Below the pieces are notes generated by a model. That model made no database searches and was not told the DNA's origin. It worked only from the letters and a program-made list of their open reading frames with translations. The translations under genes were made by a program, and so were the position numbers. From contig NZ_JAANCN010000008.1 in the NCBI RefSeq assembly GCF_011326735.1, positions 93,726-157,725 on the forward strand: a stretch of 64,000 nucleotides of DNA, written 5' to 3'. Positions within the stretch are counted from its first letter, which is position 1. Every line of letters begins with the position of its first letter. Positions 28,056 to 36,209 of this stretch are shown here, in pieces. The DNA is from Phycicoccus endophyticus. GTDB lineage: Bacteria; Actinomycetota; Actinomycetes; Actinomycetales; Dermatophilaceae.

Positions 28056-29197
28056 CGGAGCGCCCCGTCCGGCACGAGCTCGCCGAGAGCCGCCCAGGCC
28101 GGCCCGGGGCGCGGACCGTCGTCGGTGTCCTGGAGGCCGACGGGTACCTCGACGATCCCGTCGGGCCCGGCCCGGGGCACCCCGACCCGGTCCACCCGCC
28201 GCCGCTCGCCGTCTCGCACGACGTGGACGACGGCGTGCAGCGCGCCGCGCAGCTGGGCGTGCACGGCCTCGCGGGGCATCCCGGCCAGCACGCAGAGCGC
28301 CTCGAGGCGAGCGGGCACCTCCTCGGGCCCGTTGGCGTGCAGGGTGCCCGCCCCGCCCTCGTGCCCGGTGTTCAGCGCGGCGAGCAGATCGCGCACCTCG
28401 GGCCCGCGGACCTCGCCGACGACGAGCCGGTCCGGGCGCATCCGGAGTGCCTGGCGCACGAGGACCGTCAGCGGCACCTCACCGACCCCCTCGACGTTGG
28501 CGGCCCGCCCCTGGAGCCGCACGACGTGGGGGTGGGCCGGGTCGAGCTCGCGGACGTCCTCGACGACGACGACGCGTTCGCCCGCGGGGCACTCGGCGAG
28601 CAGCGCCCCGAGGACGGTCGTCTTGCCCGAGCCGGTGCCGCCGGTGACGAGGATGCTGCGCCGGGTGTGGACGAGACCGCGCAGGACCTCGGCCGTCCGC
28701 GGGCTCACCGCACCGGTGGCGACGAGGTCGTCGACGCCGGCGAGCCGACGGCGCGCGACCCGCAGGCTGAGGTGGGGGCCGTCCTCGGCGAGCGGCGGGA
28801 GCACCGCGTGCAGCCGGACGCCGCCGGGGAGCAGGCCGTCGACCCAGGGCTGGGCGTCGTCGAGCCGCCGCCCGGCGAGCCCGGCGAGCCGGACCGCGAG
28901 TGGGCGCAGCTCCTCCGCACCGAGGCGGAGCCCTGCCCGCTCGACCCCGGCACCGCGGTCGAGCCAGACCGCCCCGTCGCCGTTGACGAGGACGTCGGTG
29001 ACCCGCGCGTCCTCGACGAGGGGGGCAAGCGGCCCGAGCCCGACGAGCCGGGAGGCCATGGCCTGCTCGGCGAGCTCGCGACCGTCACGCCCGAGCACGG
29101 GGACCTGCTCGTGGGTGATCCTCCCGATGACGGCGGGGGTGGGCCCGACCCCGGCCCGGATCGACCGTTCGACACCGGGGGTCTGCGCACCGGTCAC
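28052..29197 (-). CDS. tadA: TadA/CpaF-family pilus assembly ATPase
   Basis: Hexameric secretion ATPase of 381 residues that powers Flp-type pilus or pseudopilus assembly. N-terminal domain with TDVLVNGDGAVWLDRG, then Walker A ILVTGGTGSGKTTVLGALLA near residue 190, the Asp box VVVEDVRELDPAHP, Walker B region RPDRLVVGEVRGPEVRDLLA and the conserved TGHEGGAGTLHANG. The GTG at 29197 overlaps the Ssd stop by four bases, which favours it over longer forms that would run antisense to nothing coding but cross the ssd gene. It matches the TadA-family conjugal-transfer-associated ATPase of the actinobacterial helicase/secretion neighbourhood. Confidence 0.94.
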   Translation of the reverse strand: MTGAQTPGVERSIRAGVGPTPAVIGRITHEQVPVLGRDGRELAEQAMASRLVGLGPLAPLVEDARVTDVLVNGDGAVWLDRGAGVERAGLRLGAEELRPLAVRLAGLAGRRLDDAQPWVDGLLPGGVRLHAVLPPLAEDGPHLSLRVARRRLAGVDDLVATGAVSPRTAEVLRGLVHTRRSILVTGGTGSGKTTVLGALLAECPAGERVVVVEDVRELDPAHPHVVRLQGRAANVEGVGEVPLTVLVRQALRMRPDRLVVGEVRGPEVRDLLAALNTGHEGGAGTLHANGPEEVPARLEALCVLAGMPREAVHAQLRGALHAVVHVVRDGERRRVDRVGVPRAGPDGIVEVPVGLQDTDDGPRPGPAWAALGELVPDGALR

Positions 29198-29934
29198 GAC
29201 GCCTGCCCGAGAACGTCGGGAGCCCCCGCCGCGACGACGGCGTCGGCACACCGGCGCAGCGCGGAGCGGGTGGTTCCCGGCCACAGGCCCCGCTCGGCCT
29301 CCCGGGGGACGTGGGCGTCGTCGACGAGATGGTCCAGGTGCGCGATGCCGAGCGCGGCGAGGACGTCGTCGAGGACGCCCGCGCTCGGCCGTGGCCCCCG
29401 GGTGACGAGCCGCAGGTCGGGGTGGCCTCCCTCCTCCGGTGCGGCCTCGATCAGCCGCTCCACGAGAGCGTCGACGTCCGCGAGCTGCCGGGTACGCAGA
29501 CCGGCGAGGACGACCAGGAGCGGCTCACCGGCGAGGGCCCCTGCGAGGTGCGGCGAGGAGGGGGGCAGGTCGACGACCACGGCCTCCGGCCCCGCGAGCA
29601 CCGAGGCGAGGGTGTCGCGAACGGCCACCGCGGGCACCGACCGCGGGCCTAGACCACCCGCGGAGAGCACCCGGCACCCGTCCTCGTGGGGCAGGGCGCG
29701 CAGCAGCGGCCCCGGCGGGACCGGACCACGGACCTCGGCGAGCGCGGACCACCGGCGACCGGGAAGGTGCTCGATGCCCGCCGTGACGTCGAGCCCGCCG
29801 GCCGTGGTCGCGAGGTCGACGACGGTGCACGGCGTGCCCGCCACGGCCAGCCGACGACCCACGGCGAGGGCGAGGGTGCTCACCCCGAGGCCGCCGGAGG
29901 CCCCGGTGAGCACGATGTGTGCGCGGGGAGTCAT
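29194..29934 (-). CDS. ssd: Septum-site determining/CpaE-like P-loop protein
   Basis: A 246-residue MinD/ParA-superfamily protein matching the CpaE-like protein of the helicase/secretion neighbourhood (Ssd, Rv3660c in M. tuberculosis, reported there to affect septum formation). A deviant P-loop GASGGLGVSTLALAVGRRLA sits at the very N-terminus; the loop lacks the usual GKT, having GVST, so ATP binding may be weak or absent. A switch-like VVVDLPPSSPHL follows near residue 120. It heads the seven-gene Tad operon. In Tad systems the CpaE/TadZ protein localises the assembly machine, often to a pole or septum. Confidence 0.87.
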   Translation of the reverse strand: MTPRAHIVLTGASGGLGVSTLALAVGRRLAVAGTPCTVVDLATTAGGLDVTAGIEHLPGRRWSALAEVRGPVPPGPLLRALPHEDGCRVLSAGGLGPRSVPAVAVRDTLASVLAGPEAVVVDLPPSSPHLAGALAGEPLLVVLAGLRTRQLADVDALVERLIEAAPEEGGHPDLRLVTRGPRPSAGVLDDVLAALGIAHLDHLVDDAHVPREAERGLWPGTTRSALRRCADAVVAAGAPDVLGQAS

Positions 29935-30071
29935 GGGTCGACGCTCGCGCGCCGTGGCGCCGTTGGACAGCTCCGTCGCCGGATCTGTGGACGGAGGAGA
30001 CCGCCCGCGCCGGCTGTGGACGACGCGGGACCGGCATACCCCGGGGTGGATTCACCGCATACCCGGGGGAG

Positions 30072-30150
30072 GACATGGGACGGCCCCGGTCGGGGGGACA
30101 ACCGGGGCCGTCGGCGAGCCGAGCTCCGGGGGGGAGAAGCCGGTTCGCCG
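30072..30150 (-). ncRNA. 6C RNA
   Basis: On the minus strand two hairpins each expose at least six cytosines in the loop. The upstream one (30119-30143) has a short bulged stem and a loop with seven C. The downstream one has a perfect 11-bp stem, ACGGCCCCGGT (30080-30090) with ACCGGGGCCGT (30101-30111), and a loop with six C. This is the definition of the actinobacterial 6C motif, called B11 in mycobacteria where it lies in the same place next to the ssd gene. Family members act as trans-acting regulators through the C-rich loops. Exact ends are estimated. Confidence 0.85.
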
Positions 30151-30154
30151 GTCG

Positions 30155-30184
30155 CTCTACCCCGAAGGGGAGCGAGTAGGTCAA
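30155..30184 (-). promoter_or_regulatory. Probable 6C RNA promoter
   Basis: TTGACC (30179-30184 on the minus strand) is followed after 18 bases by GTAGAG (30155-30160). The -35 is good and the -10 poor, but the position just upstream of the first hairpin is right. Confidence 0.45.
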
Positions 30185-30317
30185 TCGTGTCCCATGGACG
30201 GCCTCGGACGCAAGTCCGCAGGCCACCGTTCCGGAATCGTTCTGAGATCGCGCACAGGACGAGGGATTCCGCAGCCGAGGGCCGACCGGCGGGACACGTC
30301 GGCTCTCCACGTGACGG

Positions 30318-30341
30318 CGCCCCCGCGCGCCGGCGGGGGCG
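30318..30341. terminator. GC-rich hairpin
   Basis: CGCCCCCG and CGGGGGCG arms around a short loop, with partial extension of the stem. It may insulate the 6C promoter from the Fic-like gene upstream. Confidence 0.35.
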
Positions 30342-30466
30342 TCGTCCTGCCGCGTGCTCCGGGCGACCAGGCGTGCTCCGTGCCGTCGTCGGGAGGGGTC
30401 GAGCCCCTCGCGATCGGTCCATCAGTGGACTGCCCGCGCGTGGGTACCCGTCGCCTCGCGGTAGGT

Positions 30467-30504
30467 CTGGCGGTGAGGACGGCCGAGGTCGCCCTCACCG
30501 CCAG
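30467..30504 (-). terminator. Terminator of the Fic-like gene
   Basis: A perfect 12-bp stem, CTGGCGGTGAGG (30467-30478) with CCTCACCGCCAG (30493-30504), and a 14-nt loop, located 40 bases past the stop codon of the Fic-like gene. Confidence 0.65.
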
Positions 30505-30544
30505 TTGTACTCCTGCGCCTCCGGGGCGGCAACCGGCGCGCGGG

Positions 30545-31477
30545 TCACCGCGGCGGGTCGAGTCGCCCCGCGCGGACGGCGGCGGCGACCGCCTCGCCCT
30601 CGGCCGCGGCCGCGCGGACGGCGGCGGCGCAGTGCCCGAGCCAGAGCCCCACCCCCGCTGCGTCGCCGCGGCCGTAGGCGGCCAGGGCCCCGACGTAGGC
30701 CGCGGCCCCCTCGGCGCCGTGGCCGGCCTCGGTCACGGCCACGCCCGTGGGGTCGAGGCCTCCGGCGCGGGTGACGGCCCGGTCCAGGGCGCGCGCGACG
30801 ACCGCGTTGCCGCGCACGAACGGGCGCACCGTCACCAGCTCGGCGTGGACGACGGCGGCCACGAGGAGGACCGGCAGGCCCGGGGTCGCGACCAGCACCT
30901 CGACCACGCCGCGCAGCCGCTCGGCGGCGACCGCCGCCGAGGGGGCCGGGCCGAGGTCGGGCAGCTCCTCGCAGTCCTCCCCGGGCAGCCGGGGGCGGCC
31001 GAGTGCGGAGTCGGGCACCGCGCCGGCCGACGCCACCGTGTGCAGCCGGGCCAGCGCCTGCAGGGGCGAACGCAGGACGAGCCCCTCGACGTGCTCGGTC
31101 TCGAGCGTCGCGCCGAGCACGCCCCTGACCACCCGCTCCACCGGGTCGGGCGCGGGGGACCAGGTGGCCGACCCGGTGAGCACCTCGCGCACCGCGGCGA
31201 GCGGCATCCGCGCCCCTTCGAGCTCGGCGCTCGCGACCGCGCCCCGCACGCGCGACTCGGCGGCGGCCTCGGGGATGCGTCGGCGCAGGCCCTCGTGCCA
31301 GCGCAGCCGGGTGCACGCCTCCCGGGCGGCCTCGAGCTGGTCGGGCACCCCGGGCAGCTCGGCGAGCCGGGCGACCGCCGCGACGCTGCCGCTCAGCTGC
31401 CGGGAGGTGGCGCCCGTCGCTGCCCCCTTCTCCGCCCGCGACTCGGGGGTGAGGTGGGCACTCGTCGGCTCGGACAC
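30545..31477 (-). CDS. Fic-fold protein with degenerate active site
   Basis: A 310-residue protein with the layout of Fic/DOC enzymes, which transfer AMP or other groups to target proteins. The canonical HPFxxGNGRxxR motif appears here as RPFVRGNAVVAR near residue 230: the catalytic histidine is Arg, the acidic residue is Arg, and GR is AV. In contrast, SAELEG near residue 90 fits the class II inhibitory-helix motif (S/T)xxxE(G/N). Catalysis in the usual way therefore seems impossible. Actinobacterial relatives annotated as oxidoreductase share this style, so it may be a family trait rather than decay. GTG start with AAGGAG upstream. It stands alone with its own terminator. Confidence 0.75.
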   Translation of the reverse strand: MSEPTSAHLTPESRAEKGAATGATSRQLSGSVAAVARLAELPGVPDQLEAAREACTRLRWHEGLRRRIPEAAAESRVRGAVASAELEGARMPLAAVREVLTGSATWSPAPDPVERVVRGVLGATLETEHVEGLVLRSPLQALARLHTVASAGAVPDSALGRPRLPGEDCEELPDLGPAPSAAVAAERLRGVVEVLVATPGLPVLLVAAVVHAELVTVRPFVRGNAVVARALDRAVTRAGGLDPTGVAVTEAGHGAEGAAAYVGALAAYGRGDAAGVGLWLGHCAAAVRAAAAEGEAVAAAVRAGRLDPPR

Positions 31478-31549
31478 GCCGGCTCCTTCGGGGGGGACGC
31501 CGCCGGGGTGGGCAGCGCTTGGATCGTATCGGGGGCGCCGAGCCTGGGC

Positions 31550-32572
31550 TCAGTCGGCGGGGAGGACCAGCCGGCCGTCGTCGAGCAGGCCGCCGGACTG
31601 CTTGACGACGCGTCCGCCGATGCCGACCTCGAGATCGCGCACGCCGTCGAGGCGGCCGATCTGCTCGGTGGTGAACGTGTAGACGTCGAAGAGGGATCGA
31701 CAGGAGAGGGTGGCCAGCAGGTTGTGGGTGCCGGAGATCGCCGCGGCCATCCCGACCTCGGGCCGCTCCGCGAGCGACTCCCCCACTTCCTGCAGCCGGC
31801 TCGGGCTCACCCGGAGGAAGAGGTAGGCGTGCACCGGGAAGCCGATCGCCGCGGCTGCGATGTCGGCATCGATGGTGACGGCGCGGCGCTCGATCAGCGT
31901 GCCGAGCCGACGCGCCACGCGGCCGGGGCTGATCCCGGCGGCGGCGCCGAGGTCTGCGTACGTCGCCCGCCCGTCGCGCTGCAGCGCATCGAGGATCGCC
32001 ACGTCGGTCGGGAGCAGCTCGATCCCCCGCGGGTCGGTGCGGGGGCCGGGCGGCATGCGCAACGCCGCGTCCTCCTCCGCGGTGAGGTGGTCGGCGAGAC
32101 CGCCCCAGTCGTCGGCGCGCAGGCCGGTGAAGTAGTGCAGGACGACGGCCGCGGAGATGTCCAGCACGTGCGAGGTCCGCGGCAGGGTGCGGGTGAGCAG
32201 CGCCTCGCGGCGTTCGGCGGTCAGCGAGCGGACGACGAAGAGCACCTCCGCGCCGGCCGCGCCGATCCCGACCCAGACGATGTCGTCGCGGCGCGCCAGC
32301 GCGTTCGCCAGGGACTCGGCGGCGTCCGGCCGGCAGCGCACCCGGACATGCCACGCCGCCTCGCCCACGACCTTGGGGTTGACCACGCCGAAGATGCGCA
32401 GCACGCCGCTGCGCACGAGCCGCCGGTAGCGGCGCGCGGTTGCCTGCTCGGAGAGGCCGAGGACCTCGCCCAGCCGGACGAAGCCGACCCGCGGCCGGAG
32501 CTGGAGACCCCGAATGATCCGTCGATCGACCGCGTCGACGGTGGCGGATCTCGCGAGGGACTGCTGTGTCAT
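31550..32572 (-). CDS. Tandem Lrp/AsnC-family transcriptional regulator
   Basis: A 340-residue regulator that looks like two AsnC units in one chain. The first helix-turn-helix is in VDAVDRRIIRGLQLRPRVGF and VRLGEVLGLSEQATARRYRR near residues 12-50; a second is in ILDALQRDGRATYADLGAAA and GISPGRVARRLGTLIERRAV near residues 190-230, and each is followed by a RAM-like ligand domain. ATG at 32572 is seven bases after TAGATT (32580-32585), a leaderless start, which supports this start codon. Divergent transcription from the MFS pump gene, with 99 bases between, suggests it controls the pump and itself. Confidence 0.88.
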   Translation of the reverse strand: MTQQSLARSATVDAVDRRIIRGLQLRPRVGFVRLGEVLGLSEQATARRYRRLVRSGVLRIFGVVNPKVVGEAAWHVRVRCRPDAAESLANALARRDDIVWVGIGAAGAEVLFVVRSLTAERREALLTRTLPRTSHVLDISAAVVLHYFTGLRADDWGGLADHLTAEEDAALRMPPGPRTDPRGIELLPTDVAILDALQRDGRATYADLGAAAGISPGRVARRLGTLIERRAVTIDADIAAAAIGFPVHAYLFLRVSPSRLQEVGESLAERPEVGMAAAISGTHNLLATLSCRSLFDVYTFTTEQIGRLDGVRDLEVGIGGRVVKQSGGLLDDGRLVLPAD

Positions 32573-32599
32573 CGACGGAAATCTACAGCGCGGTCGATC
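32524..32599. repeat. Inverted repeat flanking the AsnC start
   Basis: GATCGACCGCG (32524-32534) and its exact reverse complement CGCGGTCGATC (32589-32599) lie on either side of the regulator start. The outer copy is in the promoter spacer. Two sites about 65 bases apart could support looping by an Lrp-type oligomer. Confidence 0.4.
32580..32585 (-). promoter_or_regulatory. Leaderless -10 box for AsnC gene
   Basis: TAGATT on the minus strand, seven bases from the ATG at 32572. Confidence 0.5.
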
Positions 32600-32671
32600 C
32601 GGCCGGGTCCCGGTCCTCGCCGGTTGCGAAGGTACGTCGTCGGACATCCGCTCTCTCGAAGGAACCTGCCC

Positions 32672-34078
32672 ATGAACCGCAAATGGTGGACCCTGGCCGT
32701 CGTCTGCGCGGCCACGTTCATGCTCCTGCTCGACGTGACGATCGTCGTCGTCGCGCTTCCCGACATCCAGACCAGCCTGAAGACCGACTTCGGCGAGGTC
32801 CAGTGGGTGACCGACGCCTACGCACTCTCGCTCGCGGCACTGCTGCTGACCTCCGGCGTGCTCGCCGACCGCTTCGGCCGACGCCGTCTCTTCCTCGTCG
32901 GGATGGTCGTGTTCACCCTCGGCTCGGCGTTGTGCGCGGCCGCCCAGAGCCCCGCGATGTTGATCTGGTCGCGGGCCGCGCAGGGCGTCGGCGGCTCGAT
33001 CCTCTTCTCGACGTCGCTGGCCCTCCTGGCGACCACCTTCCACGGTCGGGAGCGTGGCGTCGCCTTCGGCAGCTGGGGCGCGGTCACCGGCGTCTCGACG
33101 GCCCTGGGACCGCTGCTCGGCGGCCTGATCACCAGCGGCATCAGCTGGCGGGGCGTCTTCTGGGTCAACCTGCCGATCGGCATCGTCGCCATCGCGCTGG
33201 CCGTGGCCAGGGTGCAGGAGTCCCGCTCGCCGCACCCCTCGCGTCCGGACTGGGGTGGCTTCGCCACCCTCACCATCGGCCTGTTCACCCTCGTCTACGG
33301 GCTGATCCGTGCCGGCCAGGACGGCTGGTCGGAGGGCCGTGTCTGGGTCTGCTTCGCCGTCGCGGTGGTCGCGCTCGCGGCCTTCGTCGCGGTCGAGGCA
33401 CGGCACAGCCACCCGATGTTCGACCTCGGCCTGCTCCGGACACCGACCTTCGTCGGCGGCTCTGCCGCGGCCTTCGCGATGAACGGCTCGCTCTTCGCGA
33501 TGGTGCTCTACCTGACCGTCTACCTGCAGAACGACCTCGGCTACTCGGCCCTCCAGGCAGGCCTGCGGCTGCTCCCGATCTTTGCGACCTCGATGGTCGC
33601 GGCCACCGTCGCCGGCCGGATCTCCAGCCACGTGCCGGTCCGACTGCTCGTCGGCCCCGGGCTCCTCCTCGTCGGCGCCGGGCTGCTGCTGATGACCCGC
33701 ATCGGCGAGCACACCACGTGGACGGCGCTGGTACCGGGCTTCCTGGTGGCCGGGCTCGGCAGTGGGCTGGTGAACCCGCCGCTCGCGTCGACGGCAGTCG
33801 GCGTCGTCCCGGTCCACAGGTCCGGGATGGCGTCCGGCGTGAACAGCACCTTCCGTCAGGTCGGGATCGCCGTCGGCATCGCGGCGTACGGCACGCTCTA
33901 CGGCAGCTCGCTCCGCAGCCACCACACGGTGGCGCACGCCCTCGACCAGCTCTTCCTCGTCTCCGGTGCGGTCGCCGTCGTCGGCGGCCTGCTCGCCCTC
34001 GCCCTGATCCGCTCGCGCGACTTCGTGGCGCACGGTCCGGCACGGCCGACCCCCGCGGAGACCACCTCCGTCTCCTGA
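32672..34078 (+). CDS. MFS transporter, DHA2 (EmrB/QacA) drug:H+ antiporter
   Basis: Proton-driven exporter of 468 residues with about 14 membrane segments. Motif D1 is near the start (TFMLLLDVTIVVVALPDIQ), motif A is GVLADRFGRRRLFLVG, and motif C, the antiporter mark, is GAVTGVSTALGPLLGGLI near residue 145. The ATG has GAAGGAA upstream. It is divergent from the tandem AsnC regulator. Typical substrates of this subfamily are hydrophobic drugs, dyes or amphiphilic metabolites; an amino-acid-like or aromatic inducer is suggested by the AsnC regulator but not shown. Codon use looks slightly less extreme in GC than in the neighbours, which might mean more recent acquisition of the pair. Confidence 0.92.
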   Translation: MNRKWWTLAVVCAATFMLLLDVTIVVVALPDIQTSLKTDFGEVQWVTDAYALSLAALLLTSGVLADRFGRRRLFLVGMVVFTLGSALCAAAQSPAMLIWSRAAQGVGGSILFSTSLALLATTFHGRERGVAFGSWGAVTGVSTALGPLLGGLITSGISWRGVFWVNLPIGIVAIALAVARVQESRSPHPSRPDWGGFATLTIGLFTLVYGLIRAGQDGWSEGRVWVCFAVAVVALAAFVAVEARHSHPMFDLGLLRTPTFVGGSAAAFAMNGSLFAMVLYLTVYLQNDLGYSALQAGLRLLPIFATSMVAATVAGRISSHVPVRLLVGPGLLLVGAGLLLMTRIGEHTTWTALVPGFLVAGLGSGLVNPPLASTAVGVVPVHRSGMASGVNSTFRQVGIAVGIAAYGTLYGSSLRSHHTVAHALDQLFLVSGAVAVVGGLLALALIRSRDFVAHGPARPTPAETTSVS

Positions 34079-34189
34079 CCCCTCCGAGGGGCGTCAGGCA
34101 GCGGCCCCAAGCGGCCGGCGGAGGTCCTCTCGCGCGACCGGAGCGGCGACGGGGTCCCGGGGAGCGGCCCCGCAGGTGCCCGAGAAGCC

Positions 34190-34195
34190 TAGGGT
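34190..34195 (+). promoter_or_regulatory. Leaderless -10 box for LytS-type kinase
   Basis: TAGGGT ends seven bases before the ATG at 34203. Confidence 0.6.
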
Positions 34196-34202
34196 GTCGG
34201 CC

Positions 34203-35411
34203 ATGGCGGGCAGCATCCACTGGCCGACGGCGGCCCTCGTCGCGGTGACGATGCTGCTGCTCTGGCTCGGGGTCGCACTGATGCGTCGCAGCCGCCGCCG
34301 CGGGTTCATCTCGGAGACCGACCGCGCGACCTACGCGACGCTGCACACCGCCTCCCTCGCCTCGCGTCACCTCGCCGACGGGCTGACGACCGAGACGGCC
34401 GAGCGTGCGGGTCGCCACCTGCTGTCCATCCTCGGGGCGCACGCGGTCTCGCTCGCCACGCCGGGTAGCGTGCTGTCCTGGACCGGGGCCGGTGACCACC
34501 ACCGCGCCGACGCCCTGGCGCTCGGCGAGCGCACCCTCGAGACGGGTCGTACGGTCGCCCACGGCCCCGACGACGTCGCCTGCGCCGACCCCGACTGCCC
34601 GATCCGGATGGCGGTCTCCGCCCCGCTCGTCTCCGACGACCTCGTCGTCGGCTCCCTGACCGCCTGGACCTCCTACTCCTCCCCCGGCCTGACCCGGGCG
34701 ACCGAGGAGGTCGCGGCGTGGGTCTCCAGCCAGCTCGCCCTCGCCGAGCTCGCCCGAACCCGCGGACAGGTGGTCGAGGCCGAGCTGCGGGCGCTACGGG
34801 CACAGATCAGCCCGCACTTCATCTACAACAGCCTCGCCGCGATCGCCTCGTTCGTGCGCACCGAACCCGACCGCGCGCGTGAGCTGCTGCTCGACTTCGC
34901 CGACTTCACCCGCTACGCGCTGCGGACCGGAGGGGAGTTCACCACGCTCGCCGAGGAGCTGCGCAACGTCGAGCGCTACCTCGTCCTCGAGCAGGCCCGC
35001 TTCGGCGACCGGCTGCGGGTCTCCCTGCTCGTCGCCCCGGAGGTGCTCCCGGTGACCCTGCCCTACCTCGCCGTGCAGCCCCTCGTCGAGAACGCCGTCC
35101 GGCACGGCCTCGCGGCGAAGGAGGGCATCGGGCACGTGACGATCACCGCGACCGACCTCGGCGCCGAGGCGGAGATCGCCGTCGAGGACGACGGGGTGGG
35201 CACCGACCCCGAACGGGTCCGGGCGATCCTCGACGGCGCGCGGACCACCGGCTCGGTGGGCCTGGGCAACGTCGACTCCCGGCTGCGGCAGGTCTACGGC
35301 GACGAGTTCGGTCTCGTCGTCGAGACGGCACCCGGTGCCGGGACCCGGGTCACCTTCCGTGTGCCGAAGTTCGCACCCGGAGTGCACGCACAGGGCCGAC
35401 CCGGGTCGTAG
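34203..35411 (+). CDS. LytS-type sensor histidine kinase
   Basis: Sensor of 402 residues. A single N-terminal membrane helix (TAALVAVTMLLLWLGVALMR) is followed by a GAF-like domain with a CADPDCPIRMAVSAPL segment, then the LytS/YehU His-kinase domain: phospho-acceptor region RALRAQISPHFIYNSLAAIA near residue 200 and the ATPase box LAVQPLVENAVRHGLAAKEG with VEDDGVG. The short extracytoplasmic part suggests sensing through the membrane or the GAF domain. The next gene encodes its LytTR response regulator and then come a small membrane protein and an SSS symporter, an arrangement like the E. coli YehU/BtsS and YpdA systems that control nutrient transporters. A transported carboxylate is a plausible signal. 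Confidence 0.93.
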   Translation: MAGSIHWPTAALVAVTMLLLWLGVALMRRSRRRGFISETDRATYATLHTASLASRHLADGLTTETAERAGRHLLSILGAHAVSLATPGSVLSWTGAGDHHRADALALGERTLETGRTVAHGPDDVACADPDCPIRMAVSAPLVSDDLVVGSLTAWTSYSSPGLTRATEEVAAWVSSQLALAELARTRGQVVEAELRALRAQISPHFIYNSLAAIASFVRTEPDRARELLLDFADFTRYALRTGGEFTTLAEELRNVERYLVLEQARFGDRLRVSLLVAPEVLPVTLPYLAVQPLVENAVRHGLAAKEGIGHVTITATDLGAEAEIAVEDDGVGTDPERVRAILDGARTTGSVGLGNVDSRLRQVYGDEFGLVVETAPGAGTRVTFRVPKFAPGVHAQGRPGS

Positions 35412-35414
35412 GCT
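35409..35414 (+). promoter_or_regulatory. Leaderless -10 box for LytTR regulator
   Basis: TAGGCT ends seven bases before the ATG at 35422. Its TAG doubles as the stop codon of the kinase gene. Confidence 0.55.
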
Positions 35415-35421
35415 GCCCGGC

Positions 35422-36204
35422 ATGTCCTCGGACCCGGGACTGGTGGTACTCGTCGTCGACGACGAGCTGCCTGCCCTGTCCGAGCTCGGGTACCTGCTCG
35501 GCGGGGACCCCCGGGTCGCCGAAGTGGTCACCGCCTCGAGCGGCACCGAGGCCCTCCAGGTGCTCGACGCGCGCGACGTCGACGTCGTCTTCAGCGACAT
35601 CTCGATGCCCGGCCTGGACGGCATGGCGCTCGCCCGGGTCATCTCGCGCTTCGCGGTGCGCCCGCAGGTCGTCTTCGTCACGGCCCACGAGCGGCACGCC
35701 GTCGACGCCTTCGCCCTGGACGTCACGGACTACGTCATGAAGCCGGTGCGGGACGAGCGGATCGCCGAGGCGGTCCGGCGGGTCGTCGAGCAGCGCGAGC
35801 GGGCCGGCAGCGAGCCCCCCACCGAGGCCACCGCGCCGCCGGTGAGCGAGGACGAGACGATCCCCGTCGAGCTCGGCGGGGTCACCCGGTTCATCGCCCG
35901 CAGCCAGATCCGCTACGCCCAGGCGCACGGTGACTACGCCCGGCTGCACACCGACACCGGCAGCCACCTGGTCCGGGTGCCGCTGAGCGTGCTCGAGGAG
36001 CGGTGGGGCGAGTTCGGGTTCGTGCGCATCCACCGCAGCACCCTCGTCGCCCTCCCCCACGTCCGGGAGGTGCGGATGGACCACGGGCACTGCACCGTCC
36101 TCGTCGGCCAGGCCGAGCTCCAGGTGAGCCGCCGGCACACCAAGGAGCTGCGCGACACCCTGCTGCGGCGGCCGATCGGCGACCGCCGGCCACCCGCCGG
36201 CTGA
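35422..36204 (+). CDS. LytTR-family response regulator
   Basis: A 260-residue DNA-binding response regulator. The receiver domain has the acidic pair in VVLVVDDELPALSELGYLL, phospho-acceptor Asp in VDVVFSDISMPGLDG near residue 57, the conserved Thr/Ala in VVFVTAHERHAVDAF and Lys in DYVMKPVRDERIAE. A linker leads to a LytTR domain (TRFIARSQIRYAQAHGDYAR, then FVRIHRSTLVALPHVREV). It begins 11 bases after the kinase stop. LytTR regulators bind direct repeats upstream of their targets; the likely target is the small protein/symporter pair directly downstream, but I could not identify a convincing pair of repeats. Confidence 0.94.
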   Translation: MSSDPGLVVLVVDDELPALSELGYLLGGDPRVAEVVTASSGTEALQVLDARDVDVVFSDISMPGLDGMALARVISRFAVRPQVVFVTAHERHAVDAFALDVTDYVMKPVRDERIAEAVRRVVEQRERAGSEPPTEATAPPVSEDETIPVELGGVTRFIARSQIRYAQAHGDYARLHTDTGSHLVRVPLSVLEERWGEFGFVRIHRSTLVALPHVREVRMDHGHCTVLVGQAELQVSRRHTKELRDTLLRRPIGDRRPPAG

Positions 36205-36209
36205 CCGGC

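Larger units (their letters stand above)
29935..30544. other. Non-coding interval containing 6C RNA and terminators
   Basis: This 610-base gap between ssd and the Fic-like gene has no convincing gene. It contains a 6C RNA on the minus strand, a promoter for it, a GC-rich hairpin (30318-30341) and a terminator hairpin (30467-30504), each listed separately. Confidence 0.7.

Noticed and set aside
29525..30498. Frames across the ssd-Fic gap on both strands
   Set aside because: Composition is Arg/Pro-rich with no domain, and the region is better explained by the 6C RNA and terminators.
27962..32671. Long N-terminal extension of the MFS gene frame
   Set aside because: It crosses the Tad, Fic and AsnC genes on the other strand without any recognisable domain; the MFS protein starts cleanly at 32672 with a ribosome-binding site.
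31550..34033. AsnC gene extended to 34033 as an 827-codon frame
   Set aside because: The upstream part is antisense to the MFS gene; the ATG at 32572 has a leaderless promoter and begins at the conserved domain.
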